Positions 17,740 to 26,956 are shown, counted from the first letter of the stretch. The stretch is 64,000 nucleotides of DNA from Saccharibacillus deserti (GCF_013618475.1 NZ_JABJVN010000009.1:45600-109599), one strand, 5' to 3'. Made by a program: numbers and translations. Notes: a model not told the origin generated them from the letters alone.

Positions 17740-19513
17740 ATACCAGAAGCTGTTCACCCAACAGGCGGCGGAGAATCTTGACCGCATGCTGAATCCGGAC
17801 GCAAGGACGGACGAGCGCACCGTCTACCGGATGCTGCACTCGATCAAGGGAACTTCGGGAACCATCGGTCTGCAGCAGTGGTATGAAGTGTCGCTGCGTC
17901 TGATGAACGATTTTCGTGAAGAAGGAGACCGCGTGTTTACGGGAGAAGAGCTGTCGGAGCGGCTGGAAATGCTGCGGCGGCTGCTCGAAGTGCCGGGCCG
18001 AGGCGGCTGGCCGAGCGAGACCGGCGCGGGCTTGTACCCGGCGCCGGCTTCCGGGAATTCCGGACCGGACGGGCCGCCGTCCCAAGGGCATAATCTGCGC
18101 CGGGCACTGTCGAATCTGACGGGTTCGCCGGACGCAGAATCCGGAGCGGTTCCCGCAGAACCGGCACCGCAGGTGCCACGGCGGGAGCAGCCGGAATTTG
18201 CGGAAGAATTCGAAGGAACAGCGGAATCCGAAGGGACGGTTCTGCTGCTCGACGACGATCTGGGGCTGCTGGCGCTGTTAAAAGATATCCTGGAGTCGCG
18301 CGGATTCACCGTGTTTGCGACGCCCCGATTCGACAAAGCGGTAGAATGGTTCTACGAAATGAGACCGGACTGCGCGGTGCTTGACGTCCTGCTGCCGGAA
18401 CAAAACGGATTCGAACTGATGGGACGCCTGCGGGAACTGTGCGACCGCTATATGATTCCCGTGGTGCTGATGACGGCCAAAAGCGACGACGCAACGCGCC
18501 TGCAGGCTTACGAAGAAGGCGCCGACGATTTCCTGGCCAAACCGATGAATCCCGACGAATTTGTCGTGCGCATCCGCCGCTTGATCCGGCGCCGGCGCCG
18601 GGTAACCGCGCAGCTGATGTTGGACCAGACAACAGGCGCTTACGGGATGCCGTTTCTCGAAAGTGAGCTGACCCGTCGAATCGGGCTGCTCGGAGAGCTG
18701 AACGAACCGCTTGCGCTGGCCGCCGTCGAGTTGGACGGTCTGCGCCGCTTGAACGAGCGGACAGGCTACCGCGAAGGCGACCGTCTGCTCAAAGACTTCT
18801 CGGATGCCGTTCGCCGTCTGCTCAAACCGCGCGATATCTGGGCGCGGGATCGCGCCGGGCGGTTTTATCTGCTGCAGCCGGGGATCAATGCGGATCAGAG
18901 CAGCGAATTCCTGGAGCGGATCCTGCTCGACGAGGAGATTGCCGCGATGACCCGCGAGGTGGAAGTTACGGTTCTGCACGGCGTGGTCGAAGCGCAGGAA
19001 GGATTCACGCGGCAGCGGGCGCTGTCCGGGGCGGCGCGGGCGCTCGAAGCGGCCGCCGGCCGTGAGCGCGCGCAGCAGTCCGGCGCCGCCGCAGGCGAAG
19101 ACCTGGAGGCTTCCCAGCTGAGGCTCGCTTTGATCGACGACGATCCTTTGATGCGTACCATTTTGAAGCAGCAGCTTCAGAGTCTGGAAGAGGAATACGA
19201 GTTGGAGATCCGTTCGTTTGCCGACGGAGAAGAATTCCTGAGCGATCCCTGGCATGCCGGAGGATCCCGCTACCTGCTGATCCTTGACCGCATGATGCCC
19301 CGGATGAACGGGATGGAAGTGCTCGCAAGGCTGCGAAGCGGCGAATACGAGCCGATCTATACGGTGCTGATGCTCACGGGTGTCGGCGACGAGCGGGGAA
19401 TTGCGGAAGCGATCCGTGCGGGTACCGACGATTACATGACGAAGCCTTTCAGCATGGTTGAGCTCGAAGCCAGGGTCCGGCGTCTGCTGGGGAAGGTAAG
19501 GGCTTTCCAATGA
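17732..19513 (+). CDS. HPt-REC-degenerate GGDEF-REC signalling protein
   Basis: The 593-residue soluble protein is built as HPt (His36 in LHSIKGTSGT), disordered linker, receiver 1 (Asp218, Lys270), a GGDEF-fold domain at about 295-455 and receiver 2 (Asp519, Lys571). The GGDEF fold aligns with active cyclases (DQTTGAYG, ELDGLRRLNERTGYREGD), but the catalytic motif reads RAGRF, so it cannot be a normal diguanylate cyclase. It may bind c-di-GMP or act as a protein-contact module. The start lies inside the end of the kinase gene, consistent with stoichiometric expression. It is the likely hub of the phosphorelay. Confidence 0.9.
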   Translation: MNKYQKLFTQQAAENLDRMLNPDARTDERTVYRMLHSIKGTSGTIGLQQWYEVSLRLMNDFREEGDRVFTGEELSERLEMLRRLLEVPGRGGWPSETGAGLYPAPASGNSGPDGPPSQGHNLRRALSNLTGSPDAESGAVPAEPAPQVPRREQPEFAEEFEGTAESEGTVLLLDDDLGLLALLKDILESRGFTVFATPRFDKAVEWFYEMRPDCAVLDVLLPEQNGFELMGRLRELCDRYMIPVVLMTAKSDDATRLQAYEEGADDFLAKPMNPDEFVVRIRRLIRRRRRVTAQLMLDQTTGAYGMPFLESELTRRIGLLGELNEPLALAAVELDGLRRLNERTGYREGDRLLKDFSDAVRRLLKPRDIWARDRAGRFYLLQPGINADQSSEFLERILLDEEIAAMTREVEVTVLHGVVEAQEGFTRQRALSGAARALEAAAGRERAQQSGAAAGEDLEASQLRLALIDDDPLMRTILKQQLQSLEEEYELEIRSFADGEEFLSDPWHAGGSRYLLILDRMMPRMNGMEVLARLRSGEYEPIYTVLMLTGVGDERGIAEAIRAGTDDYMTKPFSMVELEARVRRLLGKVRAFQ

Positions 19514-20610
19514 GCGATGCGGGCGTTCTGCGGGTACTGTGGACGGCCGTCGCCATCCTGATTATGCTGATCGGTCTGACCTTGTTCTACCTGGTCGAAC
19601 GCAAGATTCTTCGGACCCGCCACCGTCTGCATGTCGCCGAAGCGACCCGCAGACTTGCGGACCCCGACTCCCCGCTCGTCGAATATCTCGGCAGCGGGGA
19701 GCGGAGCCGCCGCTTGGAAATGTCGGGCGAAGGGCTGCGCCGCGAAGCTCTGGAAGAAGCGCTGCTCAGCCGCCTTGCGCTCAGCGCGTCGCACACGGAA
19801 CGGGAACGGATTTATGCTTTTGCCGCGGATTATTTTGCCGAAGAGTACAAATATCTGCTCGGCCGGCGGCGCTGGGGAGACCGGATGAACGTGCTGCTCC
19901 ATATCGAGAAGTTTCGGATGACCGGGCTGAAGGACCGGTTGATCGAACGCCTCGGCCTGCTGGAGAACGGTCCGAAAAGCGACGACGAATGGTTTCTGCT
20001 CGTTCGTACGCTGGCTTCGCTGCAGGCGCAGGAGACATCGGACTATTTCGATATTGCGGCGGAGCGCTTCTCCGAACTGCAGCTGATGCAGGTGTTGGTT
20101 GCGCTCCAGGGAGAGCGCCTGGAGGAACTGGTGCGGCGCTTCGAGAGCCTGCCGATCCGGGTTCGGCGCTGTCTGCTGGATACGCTGCGGCTCGGCAATG
20201 TGCGCACGATCGAAGTGCTGGAACTGCTGGAGAGATCCATGCGCTCCGAAGACCGGGAGACCCGGATCCGCGCGCTCAAAGCGCTGGCCAATTTCGGTTA
20301 TATGACACCGGAAGCGGCGGATGTGCTGGAAGAACGCTTGTCGCAGGGCGAAGCCATCATCTGGCCCGAGCGAATGATGCAGGCCCGCCTGGCCGGTGCC
20401 GTGCGCCAAGATCGATTCGCACCGCATCTGGAGAACCTGATGGCCGACCCCGCCTACGAAGTGCGCCGGGAAGCGGCCGCTTCGCTGTCGAATTACCGGA
20501 ACGGCTTAGAACGAATCGGGCGAATCGCGCAAGAACATCCCGACCGTTTTGCGCGCGATATGGCGGTGGAAACGCTCGAAAGGAGGGCTTATGAACGGAA
20601 CGTGGGTTGA
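19510..20610 (+). CDS. Membrane-anchored HEAT-repeat protein
   Basis: The 366-residue protein has one N-terminal helix at about 7-28 and a basic cytoplasmic junction (ERKILRTRHR). The helical cytoplasmic domain has at least three HEAT-like repeats near the C-terminus (RETRIRALKALANFGY, PAYEVRREAAASLSNYRN, PDRFARDMAVETLER). HEAT arrays are protein-docking scaffolds. It overlaps the HPt/REC gene by four bases and the glycosyltransferase gene by twenty, so it probably links the signalling proteins to the synthase at the membrane. Confidence 0.85.
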   Translation: MSDAGVLRVLWTAVAILIMLIGLTLFYLVERKILRTRHRLHVAEATRRLADPDSPLVEYLGSGERSRRLEMSGEGLRREALEEALLSRLALSASHTERERIYAFAADYFAEEYKYLLGRRRWGDRMNVLLHIEKFRMTGLKDRLIERLGLLENGPKSDDEWFLLVRTLASLQAQETSDYFDIAAERFSELQLMQVLVALQGERLEELVRRFESLPIRVRRCLLDTLRLGNVRTIEVLELLERSMRSEDRETRIRALKALANFGYMTPEAADVLEERLSQGEAIIWPERMMQARLAGAVRQDRFAPHLENLMADPAYEVRREAAASLSNYRNGLERIGRIAQEHPDRFARDMAVETLERRAYERNVG

Positions 20611-22093
20611 TATTTTGATCGAAGCGCACCGGATCTTCGGTATCCTTATCATCGTCTATGTGGCTTTGTCTGCCGGCGTATATTTGTTTCTTACCGCGGC
20701 CGCGGGGTTTAGTCTCTGGCGTGACCGGGATCTGAGCGAAATTCAGTACAGTACCGTTCTGGAGACCGAACTTGTCCCGCCGCTGAGTATTATCGTGCCC
20801 GCCTACAATGAAGAGATCAATATCGTCGGAAGCGTGCGGTCGCTGCTGAGCATCAACTACAAGCAGTTCGAGATCGTCGTCGTCAACGACGGTTCGAAAG
20901 ACCGTACCGTACCCATCATGCTGGAAGAGTTCGATATGACCGAAGTGAAAGGGCGGGTGCCTTTTTCGGGACTCAAAAAAGAAACGAAGCCGCTGCGCGC
21001 CGTCTACCGGTCGCTGCGGCATCCCAATCTCGTGCTGGTCGACAAGGAAAACGGAGGGAAGGCCGATGCGCTGAATGTGGGGATCAACGTCTGCCGGTAT
21101 CCCTACTTCGTGTCTCTTGACGGCGATACGGTACTGGATGCGGATGCTTTTATCAAAGTGGTCAAACCGATCATGGATGCGCGTCCCGGCGAAGAAATTG
21201 TGGCAACCGGAGGCAGTGTGGGCATTGCCAACGGGAGCGAGGTCGACAGCGGATATCTGAGCAGCGAAAGCGTCCGGTTGTCTCATAAACCGCTGGTCGT
21301 CATGCAGGTCGTCGAATATCTCCGGGCTTTCCTGATGGGACGAATCGGGTTGAGCCGCTACAATATGCTGCTGCTCGTCTCCGGCGCGTTCGGCGTATTC
21401 AAAAAAAGCTGGGTCGTCGAGGTAGGAGGTTACGAGACGGAGACGATCGGGGAAGATATGGAACTGACCGTTCGGCTGCACGAACTGATCCGACGCAAGA
21501 ACAGCAAGGCACGTATCGTCTATGTACCCGAACCGGTCTGCTGGACCGAAGCGCCGGAAAGCTTAACCATTTTGAAACGACAGCGAACACGTTGGCACAG
21601 GGGGCTGTACGAAAGTCTGCGGGCACACAAAAAAATGATTTTTAATCCCCGTTACGGGCGGGTGGGGATGATTTCGATGCCGTTCTTCCTGCTGGTCGAG
21701 CTGCTTGGTCCTCTTGTGGAACTGCTTGGTTATTTCACGGTTATAACCGGGTTTCTCCTTGATCGGATCAACGTGGAGATTTCGCTGATGCTGGCTCTGG
21801 TCATGCTGCTCTTCGGTTCGCTGATGTCGACGATGAGCGTGCTGTTCGAAGAATGGCGGTTTCACAATTACAACCGGATTTCGGATACGTTCCGGCTGTT
21901 CTTTTACGCGCTGTCCGAATCGTTCTGGTACCGGCCGGTTATGACGTGGTGGCGGACCGAAGGGTTGTTCCAGGCGATTCGCGGCAAAAAGCACGGTTGG
22001 GGTGAAATGACGAGAGTCAATGTGCTTGGAGCAAACAAGAAACCGGGAACGATCCAGGGAGCGCAGCCGGTTCCGCCGGAGAAGAAGGAGTGA
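20591..22093 (+). CDS. Processive family 2 glycosyltransferase, PgaC-like
   Basis: The 500-residue membrane enzyme has an N-terminal helix, then a GT2 domain with the D,D,D,QxxRW signature: DGSKDRT, Asp177/Asp179 in SLDGDT, Asp289 in GEDMELT and QRTRW at 331-335. Three or four C-terminal helices follow. This layout is that of synthases for poly-N-acetylglucosamine, cellulose or hyaluronan, using UDP-sugars. The ATG at 20591 has an AAAGGAGG site inside the preceding gene. Linkage to a phosphorelay with a GGDEF-fold protein strongly suggests regulated exopolysaccharide or biofilm output. The actual sugar is unknown. Confidence 0.9.
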   Translation: MNGTWVDILIEAHRIFGILIIVYVALSAGVYLFLTAAAGFSLWRDRDLSEIQYSTVLETELVPPLSIIVPAYNEEINIVGSVRSLLSINYKQFEIVVVNDGSKDRTVPIMLEEFDMTEVKGRVPFSGLKKETKPLRAVYRSLRHPNLVLVDKENGGKADALNVGINVCRYPYFVSLDGDTVLDADAFIKVVKPIMDARPGEEIVATGGSVGIANGSEVDSGYLSSESVRLSHKPLVVMQVVEYLRAFLMGRIGLSRYNMLLLVSGAFGVFKKSWVVEVGGYETETIGEDMELTVRLHELIRRKNSKARIVYVPEPVCWTEAPESLTILKRQRTRWHRGLYESLRAHKKMIFNPRYGRVGMISMPFFLLVELLGPLVELLGYFTVITGFLLDRINVEISLMLALVMLLFGSLMSTMSVLFEEWRFHNYNRISDTFRLFFYALSESFWYRPVMTWWRTEGLFQAIRGKKHGWGEMTRVNVLGANKKPGTIQGAQPVPPEKKE

Positions 22094-22100
22094 GCCGCAG

Positions 22101-23327
22101 TTGAAAAAAAAGAAACCTTTTCCCCGCTTCTGGGCGGGACTGGCCGCGTTGATGCTGCTTCTGCTGCTGCCGTGGATCATCTGGGAAGTCAGCCCCGCCC
22201 GTACGCTGTCCGTCGCCGTGCTCGACAAGACGGTGACCGACGACAGCTACCGGGAACACAAAGGGCTGTTCTGGGTGCTGAACCAGCAGAAATACCGGAC
22301 GGAAACCGGAGGCAAATATCTGTACGATCTCGACTATTACGGCAATTACCCGGAGAAGAACGGGACGCGTCCGCAGGAGCGGACGCTTGCGGAGATGAAG
22401 GGCGAACCGCAGCTGCTCTATATCGCCGATACCTACGGGTTGGAGGAAGAGCGAAGCGGCGAAGAGGCGGCAGCGGGCGAAGAGGTGCCGGAAAATGCCG
22501 GCGGAGGCGCTCCCCGGGATCAAAACGGAGGATTGAAGACCGCCGATGTCAACGTCATGGAAGCGGCGGCGGCCCGGGGGACGATGATCGTCGCCGAGTT
22601 CAATTCGCTTGCCGCGCCGACGGAAGAAGCGGTACGCAAACGGGCAAGCGCGCTGCTGGGTATGGAATGGACAGGCTGGACCGCCCGCTACTTCCCGGAT
22701 CTGTCGGCCGGCGTCGAAGTGCCGGCCTGGGTGCCGGGCCGCTACCGGGAAGTGACGGGGCGGGAATGGACGTACACGGGCGCCGGATTCCTGTTTGTCG
22801 AGGAAGACGGAGATCTGTTCGTGATGCGCGAAGGCGAAGAGACCGAAGGCGGGGCGCGGATCTCGTTCACCGATGCCGGACGCGGGCGTTTCGGCCTGAA
22901 TGCGGAGAACCGGTATAATTATTGGTTCGATATTGTAACGGCTTCATCCGGCAGCGAGGTGCTGGCGGAATATGATCTGCAGCTGACCGGCAACGGCCGG
23001 GCGCTGCTCGCCGAACACGGAATCCGCGAGCGGTTTCCGGCGATTGTCCGGCATGAAGCGCCGGGAACCGCCGATTCGGCTTCTCAGGGTTCCGCCGCTC
23101 CGGGTCAGATCAGTTACTACTTCGCGGGCGATTACGCCGACCACGACGAATATCCGTTCTGGCGGCGTTATGCGGGGTGGCCGACATTCAAAAGCTGGTT
23201 TACCTTCGACCCGCCGGGCAGCGAAGATGCTTTTTACTGGGATGTGTATGTGCCGCTGATGAACAAGGTGCTTGAAGAAGCGGCGTCCGTCATGCTTCTT
23301 GAAAGCGGCGGGGATACGCAGGAGTAA
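22101..23327 (+). CDS. Secreted or membrane-anchored protein of unknown family
   Basis: The 408-residue protein most likely starts at TTG 22101, eight bases after the glycosyltransferase stop, because AAGGAG is spaced ten bases before it. The resulting N-terminus has four lysines and one hydrophobic helix (about 11-27), giving an outside domain. The domain contains YREHKGLFWVLNQQKY and a late FWRRYAGWPTFKSWF segment, with an acidic low-complexity insert around residues 115-150. I recognise no family. Its position suggests a role in polymer export, modification or anchoring. Confidence 0.75.
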   Translation: MKKKKPFPRFWAGLAALMLLLLLPWIIWEVSPARTLSVAVLDKTVTDDSYREHKGLFWVLNQQKYRTETGGKYLYDLDYYGNYPEKNGTRPQERTLAEMKGEPQLLYIADTYGLEEERSGEEAAAGEEVPENAGGGAPRDQNGGLKTADVNVMEAAAARGTMIVAEFNSLAAPTEEAVRKRASALLGMEWTGWTARYFPDLSAGVEVPAWVPGRYREVTGREWTYTGAGFLFVEEDGDLFVMREGEETEGGARISFTDAGRGRFGLNAENRYNYWFDIVTASSGSEVLAEYDLQLTGNGRALLAEHGIRERFPAIVRHEAPGTADSASQGSAAPGQISYYFAGDYADHDEYPFWRRYAGWPTFKSWFTFDPPGSEDAFYWDVYVPLMNKVLEEAASVMLLESGGDTQE

Positions 23328-23472
23328 AGCGGATCTTCTTTTTAAACGGAATGTCCAGCCCTCGTCTCCGGGATAAAAAGGCATAAACAGGACGCAGCGG
23401 GAGAAATGGAGGGTTTTCGGATGATTTGTCCGCTTACTTCGAAGTTCTTCCGCTTTTTTGACAAATTAGGGA

Positions 23473-23570
23473 TTCACAAAACGAAAACCTGCGATTATAA
23501 TGCAGATGTAAGCCCTTTCAATAAAACCCTGACTTGGAGTCTTCGCCACCCGGCGGAGGCTCTCTTTTTA
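23473..23570 (+). ncRNA. Orphan promoter-terminator unit, candidate small RNA
   Basis: TTCACA (23473-23478) and TATAAT (23496-23501) are 17 bp apart. About 30 bases after the expected start is an 11-bp hairpin, GAGTCTTCGCC (23537-23547) with GGCGGAGGCTC (23552-23562), followed by a T run. The predicted transcript is about 60 nt with no ORF. A 73-codon frame crossing it lacks a ribosome-binding site. The rest of 23328-23803 shows nothing else beyond the GH65 gene's ribosome-binding site. Confidence 0.35.
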
Positions 23571-23803
23571 TGGGCTGCGGGGAATCCGTACAGGAAGAAG
23601 GCCGGGGCCCCGCTGCTCAACGCCTGACGTACCTTCGGACCTGCATAGGAATACGCTTTCTTTAAATTTTTCGTATTCTTTTCTGCCTGGACCAGTTATT
23701 TACCGGGAGCCAGTTGGGTAATGAAGCAGGAGTCTGCGTGAAAAAGAACGAATGGGATAAAGAATGAACGGGATACAGAACGAATGGAATGGGAGGAAAA
23801 TCT

Positions 23804-26797
23804 ATGAAGCACTCAGCCGGGGGACCGATTTATACTTACGAGCCTTGGACGGTGACCGAGCATACGCTGGACACCGAACAGAATTTGCGCGACGAGACGA
23901 TCTTTGCCGTAGCCAACGGGTATCTGGGCATGCGGGGCAATTTCGAAGAAGGATATTACGGGCCGCTGGGAACGTCTTTGCGCGGAACCTATATCAACGG
24001 GTTCTACGAATCGGCTCCGATCGTATACGGGGAAGAAACGTACGGTTCGGCACGCGACCGCGAAACGATGCTCAACGTGGCCGACGCCCAGATCATCCGG
24101 ATCTGGCTGGACGACGAACCTGTACATATGTTCCAGGGTACGCTGTTCGGTTATTGGCGCCAGCTCGATATGCGCAAAGGCACCGTGACCCGCACGATCC
24201 AGTGGCGCTCGCTGGAAGGGCGGGAAGTGGAGATCACGTTCGAGCGGATGGCTTCGCTGGACGATCCGCATCTGCTGCTGCTGCGCTGCACGGTCAAACC
24301 GATGAACTTCGAAGGTACGGTCCGTTTCGAGTCGGAAATCGACGGCAATGTCGTCAACCAGTCGTCTTCGGGCGATCCGCGTTCGGGTTCTTCGTTCTCG
24401 GGTCCCGTACTGACCACTCTGGAAATGCGCGAAGACCGGACCTACGCGGGCATCATGCAGCGTACCCGGGTCACCGGATTCCACGTAGCCTGTGCGGTCG
24501 AGCATAAACTGACCGGCGGGGAGTACGAACTGACGACGGAAGCTTCGAGCGGCAAGGTGGAGAAACGTTTCACGTTAGCCGCGCAGCCCGGCGACGAATT
24601 CGTGATGGAGAAATATATCGTCTATCATGCTTCGGAAGAACCGAATACCGGCGACCTGTGGAGAGAAGGCATCCGTCAGCTCGACGAAGCGATGGAACGG
24701 GGCTATGACAGCTACGCGGCGATTCAAGAAGGCATTCTGGACGAATTCTGGCTGTCCGCCGATATTGTGGTCGAAGGCGACGATGCGCTGCAGCAGGGAC
24801 TCCGGTTCAGCGCCTACCACGTGTTCCAATCCGTCGGCCGCGACGGACGGACCAATATGGCCGCCAAGGGACTGACCGGGGAAGGATACGAGGGGCATTA
24901 CTTCTGGGATACCGAGATGTACGTGTTCCCGTTTTTCCTCCATACCGAGCCGGAGATTGCCCGCAAACTGCTGGATTATCGCTACTATATTCTGCCGGAA
25001 GCGCGCCGCCGCGCCGAAGAGCTGAATTTCAAAGGGGCCCTATTCCCTTGGAGAACGATCAGCGGCGAAGAAACGTCCGCCTATTTCCCGGCCGGAACGG
25101 CCCAGCTTCATATCAACGCCGATATCGCCCATGCGATCAAGCTGTACAACGAATCCGTCGACGATCCGAACTATAAGTACGGCGACGGACTGGAGATCCT
25201 TATCGAGACGAGCCGCTTCTTCGCCGGTTACGGCAGCTTCATTCCGGGCCGCGGGTTCTGTATCAACGGCGTTACGGGACCCGACGAGTATACGGCGCTT
25301 GTGAACAACAACGCCTATACGAACGTCATGGTCCAGGATCAATTCGAATATACGGTTCATCTGCTGGAAGAAATGAGAGAACAGCACGAAGGTCAATACG
25401 AGGAGCTGTGCGACCGTCTCCAGCTTACCGATGCCGAGCTGGGCTCGTGGCGCAAGATGGCCGAAGAGATGTTCATTTACCGCGACCGGGGAATGATCGG
25501 CCAGGACGACTCTTTCCTGCACAAGGCGCCGTGGGATTTTGCCAATACGCCAAAAGAAAAATACCCGCTTCTGCTCCATTATCATCCGATGGATATCTAC
25601 CGGCATCAGGTGCTGAAGCAGGCCGATCTGGTCCTGGCTTTCCATGTCCAGCCGGAACGCTTCACCCGGGCGGAGAAAGCGCGCGGATATATTTATTACG
25701 AAGGGCTTACGACGCACGATTCGTCCCTGTCCGCCTGCGTGCATTCGATGGTCGCTTCGGAACTCGGGTATATGGATCAGGCCTACGAATTCTTCATGGA
25801 AACTTCGCGGCTGGATCTTGACGATACGCACGGCAATGTCAAAGACGGCATTCACGCCGCCGCGATGGCCGGCAGCCGCCTCGCGATCGTCAACGGCTTC
25901 GCGGGCATGAAGCAGGATCAAGGCAAGTTGAGCTTTCGTCCGCTGCTGCCGGGTCAGTGGGAACGCTGCAGCTTCTCCCTGAAATGGAGAGGGCGCAGGC
26001 TGTATGTCAACGCGACCCAGGAATCCACGACGTACCGGCTGCTGGAAGGCGAACCGATCAAGCTGGAACACTTCGGCGTCGACGTGGAGCTGGAAGAAGA
26101 GCTGACCCTGCCGAACCGGGTGTTGGGCGCGGTGCTGTTCGACCTCGACGGAGTCATCACCGACACGGCCGAACTGCATTATCAGGCCTGGAAAGATCTC
26201 GCCGACGAACTGGGCATTCCGTTTGACCGCGAGCATAACGAGAAGCTCAAAGGCGTGGACCGGATGACTTCGCTGAAGCTTATTCTCCAAAACGGAGACC
26301 GGGCGTATACGCTTGAAGAAATGGAAAAACTCGCGCACAGCAAAAACGAGCGCTACAAAGAACTGCTGGCCACGCTGACCCCGGAAGCGCTGCTGCCGGG
26401 CGTGCGCAAGCTTCTCAAAGCGCTGCGCCGCGACGGGATCCGCACGGCACTGGCTTCCGCCAGCCGCAACGCGCCGACCGTACTGGACCGTCTCGGAGTC
26501 ACGGATCTGTTCGACTACGTCGCGGATGCCGGCGCGGTCGCGCTGCAGAAGCCGGACGCGGAAATCTTCCTGAACGCGGCCGAAGGCGTAGGCGTCCATC
26601 CGCTGCGCTGCATCGGGATCGAAGACGCCGAAGCGGGCGTGATCTCGATCCACCGCGCAGGCATGCCAGCGGTGGGGATCGGCACGGAAGAGACGCTGCC
26701 GGACGCCGACCATCATGTCGCTTCGCCGGCCGAACTCACGCCTGCGCTGCTGCGCGAATGGATGAACGAATTTCCGAAGCGCGATCTGAGAGGTTAA
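23804..26797 (+). CDS. GH65 disaccharide phosphorylase fused to beta-phosphoglucomutase
   Basis: The 997-residue protein joins two enzymes. Residues about 1-765 are a family 65 phosphorylase (ANGYLGMRGNFEEGY, FWDTEMYVFPFF, general acid Glu495 in GPDEYT). It should cleave an alpha-glucosyl disaccharide such as maltose, trehalose or kojibiose with phosphate to give beta-glucose 1-phosphate. Residues about 772-990 are a HAD-type beta-phosphoglucomutase (Asp780 and Asp782 in DLDGVITD, ASASRN, KPDAEIF, GIEDAEAG). It converts that product to glucose 6-phosphate. Fusion channels the intermediate. ATG 23804 follows GGGAGG. The gene stands alone with its own terminator. Confidence 0.92.
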   Translation: MKHSAGGPIYTYEPWTVTEHTLDTEQNLRDETIFAVANGYLGMRGNFEEGYYGPLGTSLRGTYINGFYESAPIVYGEETYGSARDRETMLNVADAQIIRIWLDDEPVHMFQGTLFGYWRQLDMRKGTVTRTIQWRSLEGREVEITFERMASLDDPHLLLLRCTVKPMNFEGTVRFESEIDGNVVNQSSSGDPRSGSSFSGPVLTTLEMREDRTYAGIMQRTRVTGFHVACAVEHKLTGGEYELTTEASSGKVEKRFTLAAQPGDEFVMEKYIVYHASEEPNTGDLWREGIRQLDEAMERGYDSYAAIQEGILDEFWLSADIVVEGDDALQQGLRFSAYHVFQSVGRDGRTNMAAKGLTGEGYEGHYFWDTEMYVFPFFLHTEPEIARKLLDYRYYILPEARRRAEELNFKGALFPWRTISGEETSAYFPAGTAQLHINADIAHAIKLYNESVDDPNYKYGDGLEILIETSRFFAGYGSFIPGRGFCINGVTGPDEYTALVNNNAYTNVMVQDQFEYTVHLLEEMREQHEGQYEELCDRLQLTDAELGSWRKMAEEMFIYRDRGMIGQDDSFLHKAPWDFANTPKEKYPLLLHYHPMDIYRHQVLKQADLVLAFHVQPERFTRAEKARGYIYYEGLTTHDSSLSACVHSMVASELGYMDQAYEFFMETSRLDLDDTHGNVKDGIHAAAMAGSRLAIVNGFAGMKQDQGKLSFRPLLPGQWERCSFSLKWRGRRLYVNATQESTTYRLLEGEPIKLEHFGVDVELEEELTLPNRVLGAVLFDLDGVITDTAELHYQAWKDLADELGIPFDREHNEKLKGVDRMTSLKLILQNGDRAYTLEEMEKLAHSKNERYKELLATLTPEALLPGVRKLLKALRRDGIRTALASASRNAPTVLDRLGVTDLFDYVADAGAVALQKPDAEIFLNAAEGVGVHPLRCIGIEDAEAGVISIHRAGMPAVGIGTEETLPDADHHVASPAELTPALLREWMNEFPKRDLRG

Positions 26798-26842
26798 GGA
26801 AACGGCGGATCGTTGAACGCATGACGGCAGCGGTTCCGCTTC

Positions 26843-26887
26843 GCCGTACGGTTTATCCCGGCAGGGAGAACCGTACGGCTTTTTTTG
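26843..26887 (+). terminator. Terminator after the GH65 fusion gene
   Basis: GCCGTACGGTT pairs with AACCGTACGGC and is followed by seven T. Confidence 0.9.
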
Positions 26888-26893
26888 CGTGGA

Positions 26894-26923
26894 TTGAAAC
26901 TTTCCGATGCCGTCTGTCCGTCA
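26894..26923 (+). promoter_or_regulatory. Possible ECF-type autoregulated promoter
   Basis: TTGAAAC ends at 26900 and CGTC starts at 26919. These are the -35 and -10 elements of SigW/SigM-like promoters, but the 18-base gap is one or two longer than usual. It lies just before the first ECF sigma gene, where autoregulation is typical. Confidence 0.3.
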
Positions 26924-26956
26924 TAGCGGTGCAGTTTGACAAGAGGGGGAGAGAAG

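Noticed and set aside
15259..17820. Minus-strand open frame of 853 codons opposite the hybrid kinase
   Set aside because: It is an antisense shadow of a gene with all kinase motifs intact and has no ribosome-binding site or recognisable domain.
23406..23627. 73-codon open frame between the polysaccharide operon and the GH65 gene
   Set aside because: It runs through a promoter-like and a terminator-like element, has no proper ribosome-binding site and has no conserved look.
25040..26716. Minus-strand open frame opposite the GH65 fusion
   Set aside because: It has atypical composition and no motif, whereas the plus strand encodes two complete catalytic domains.
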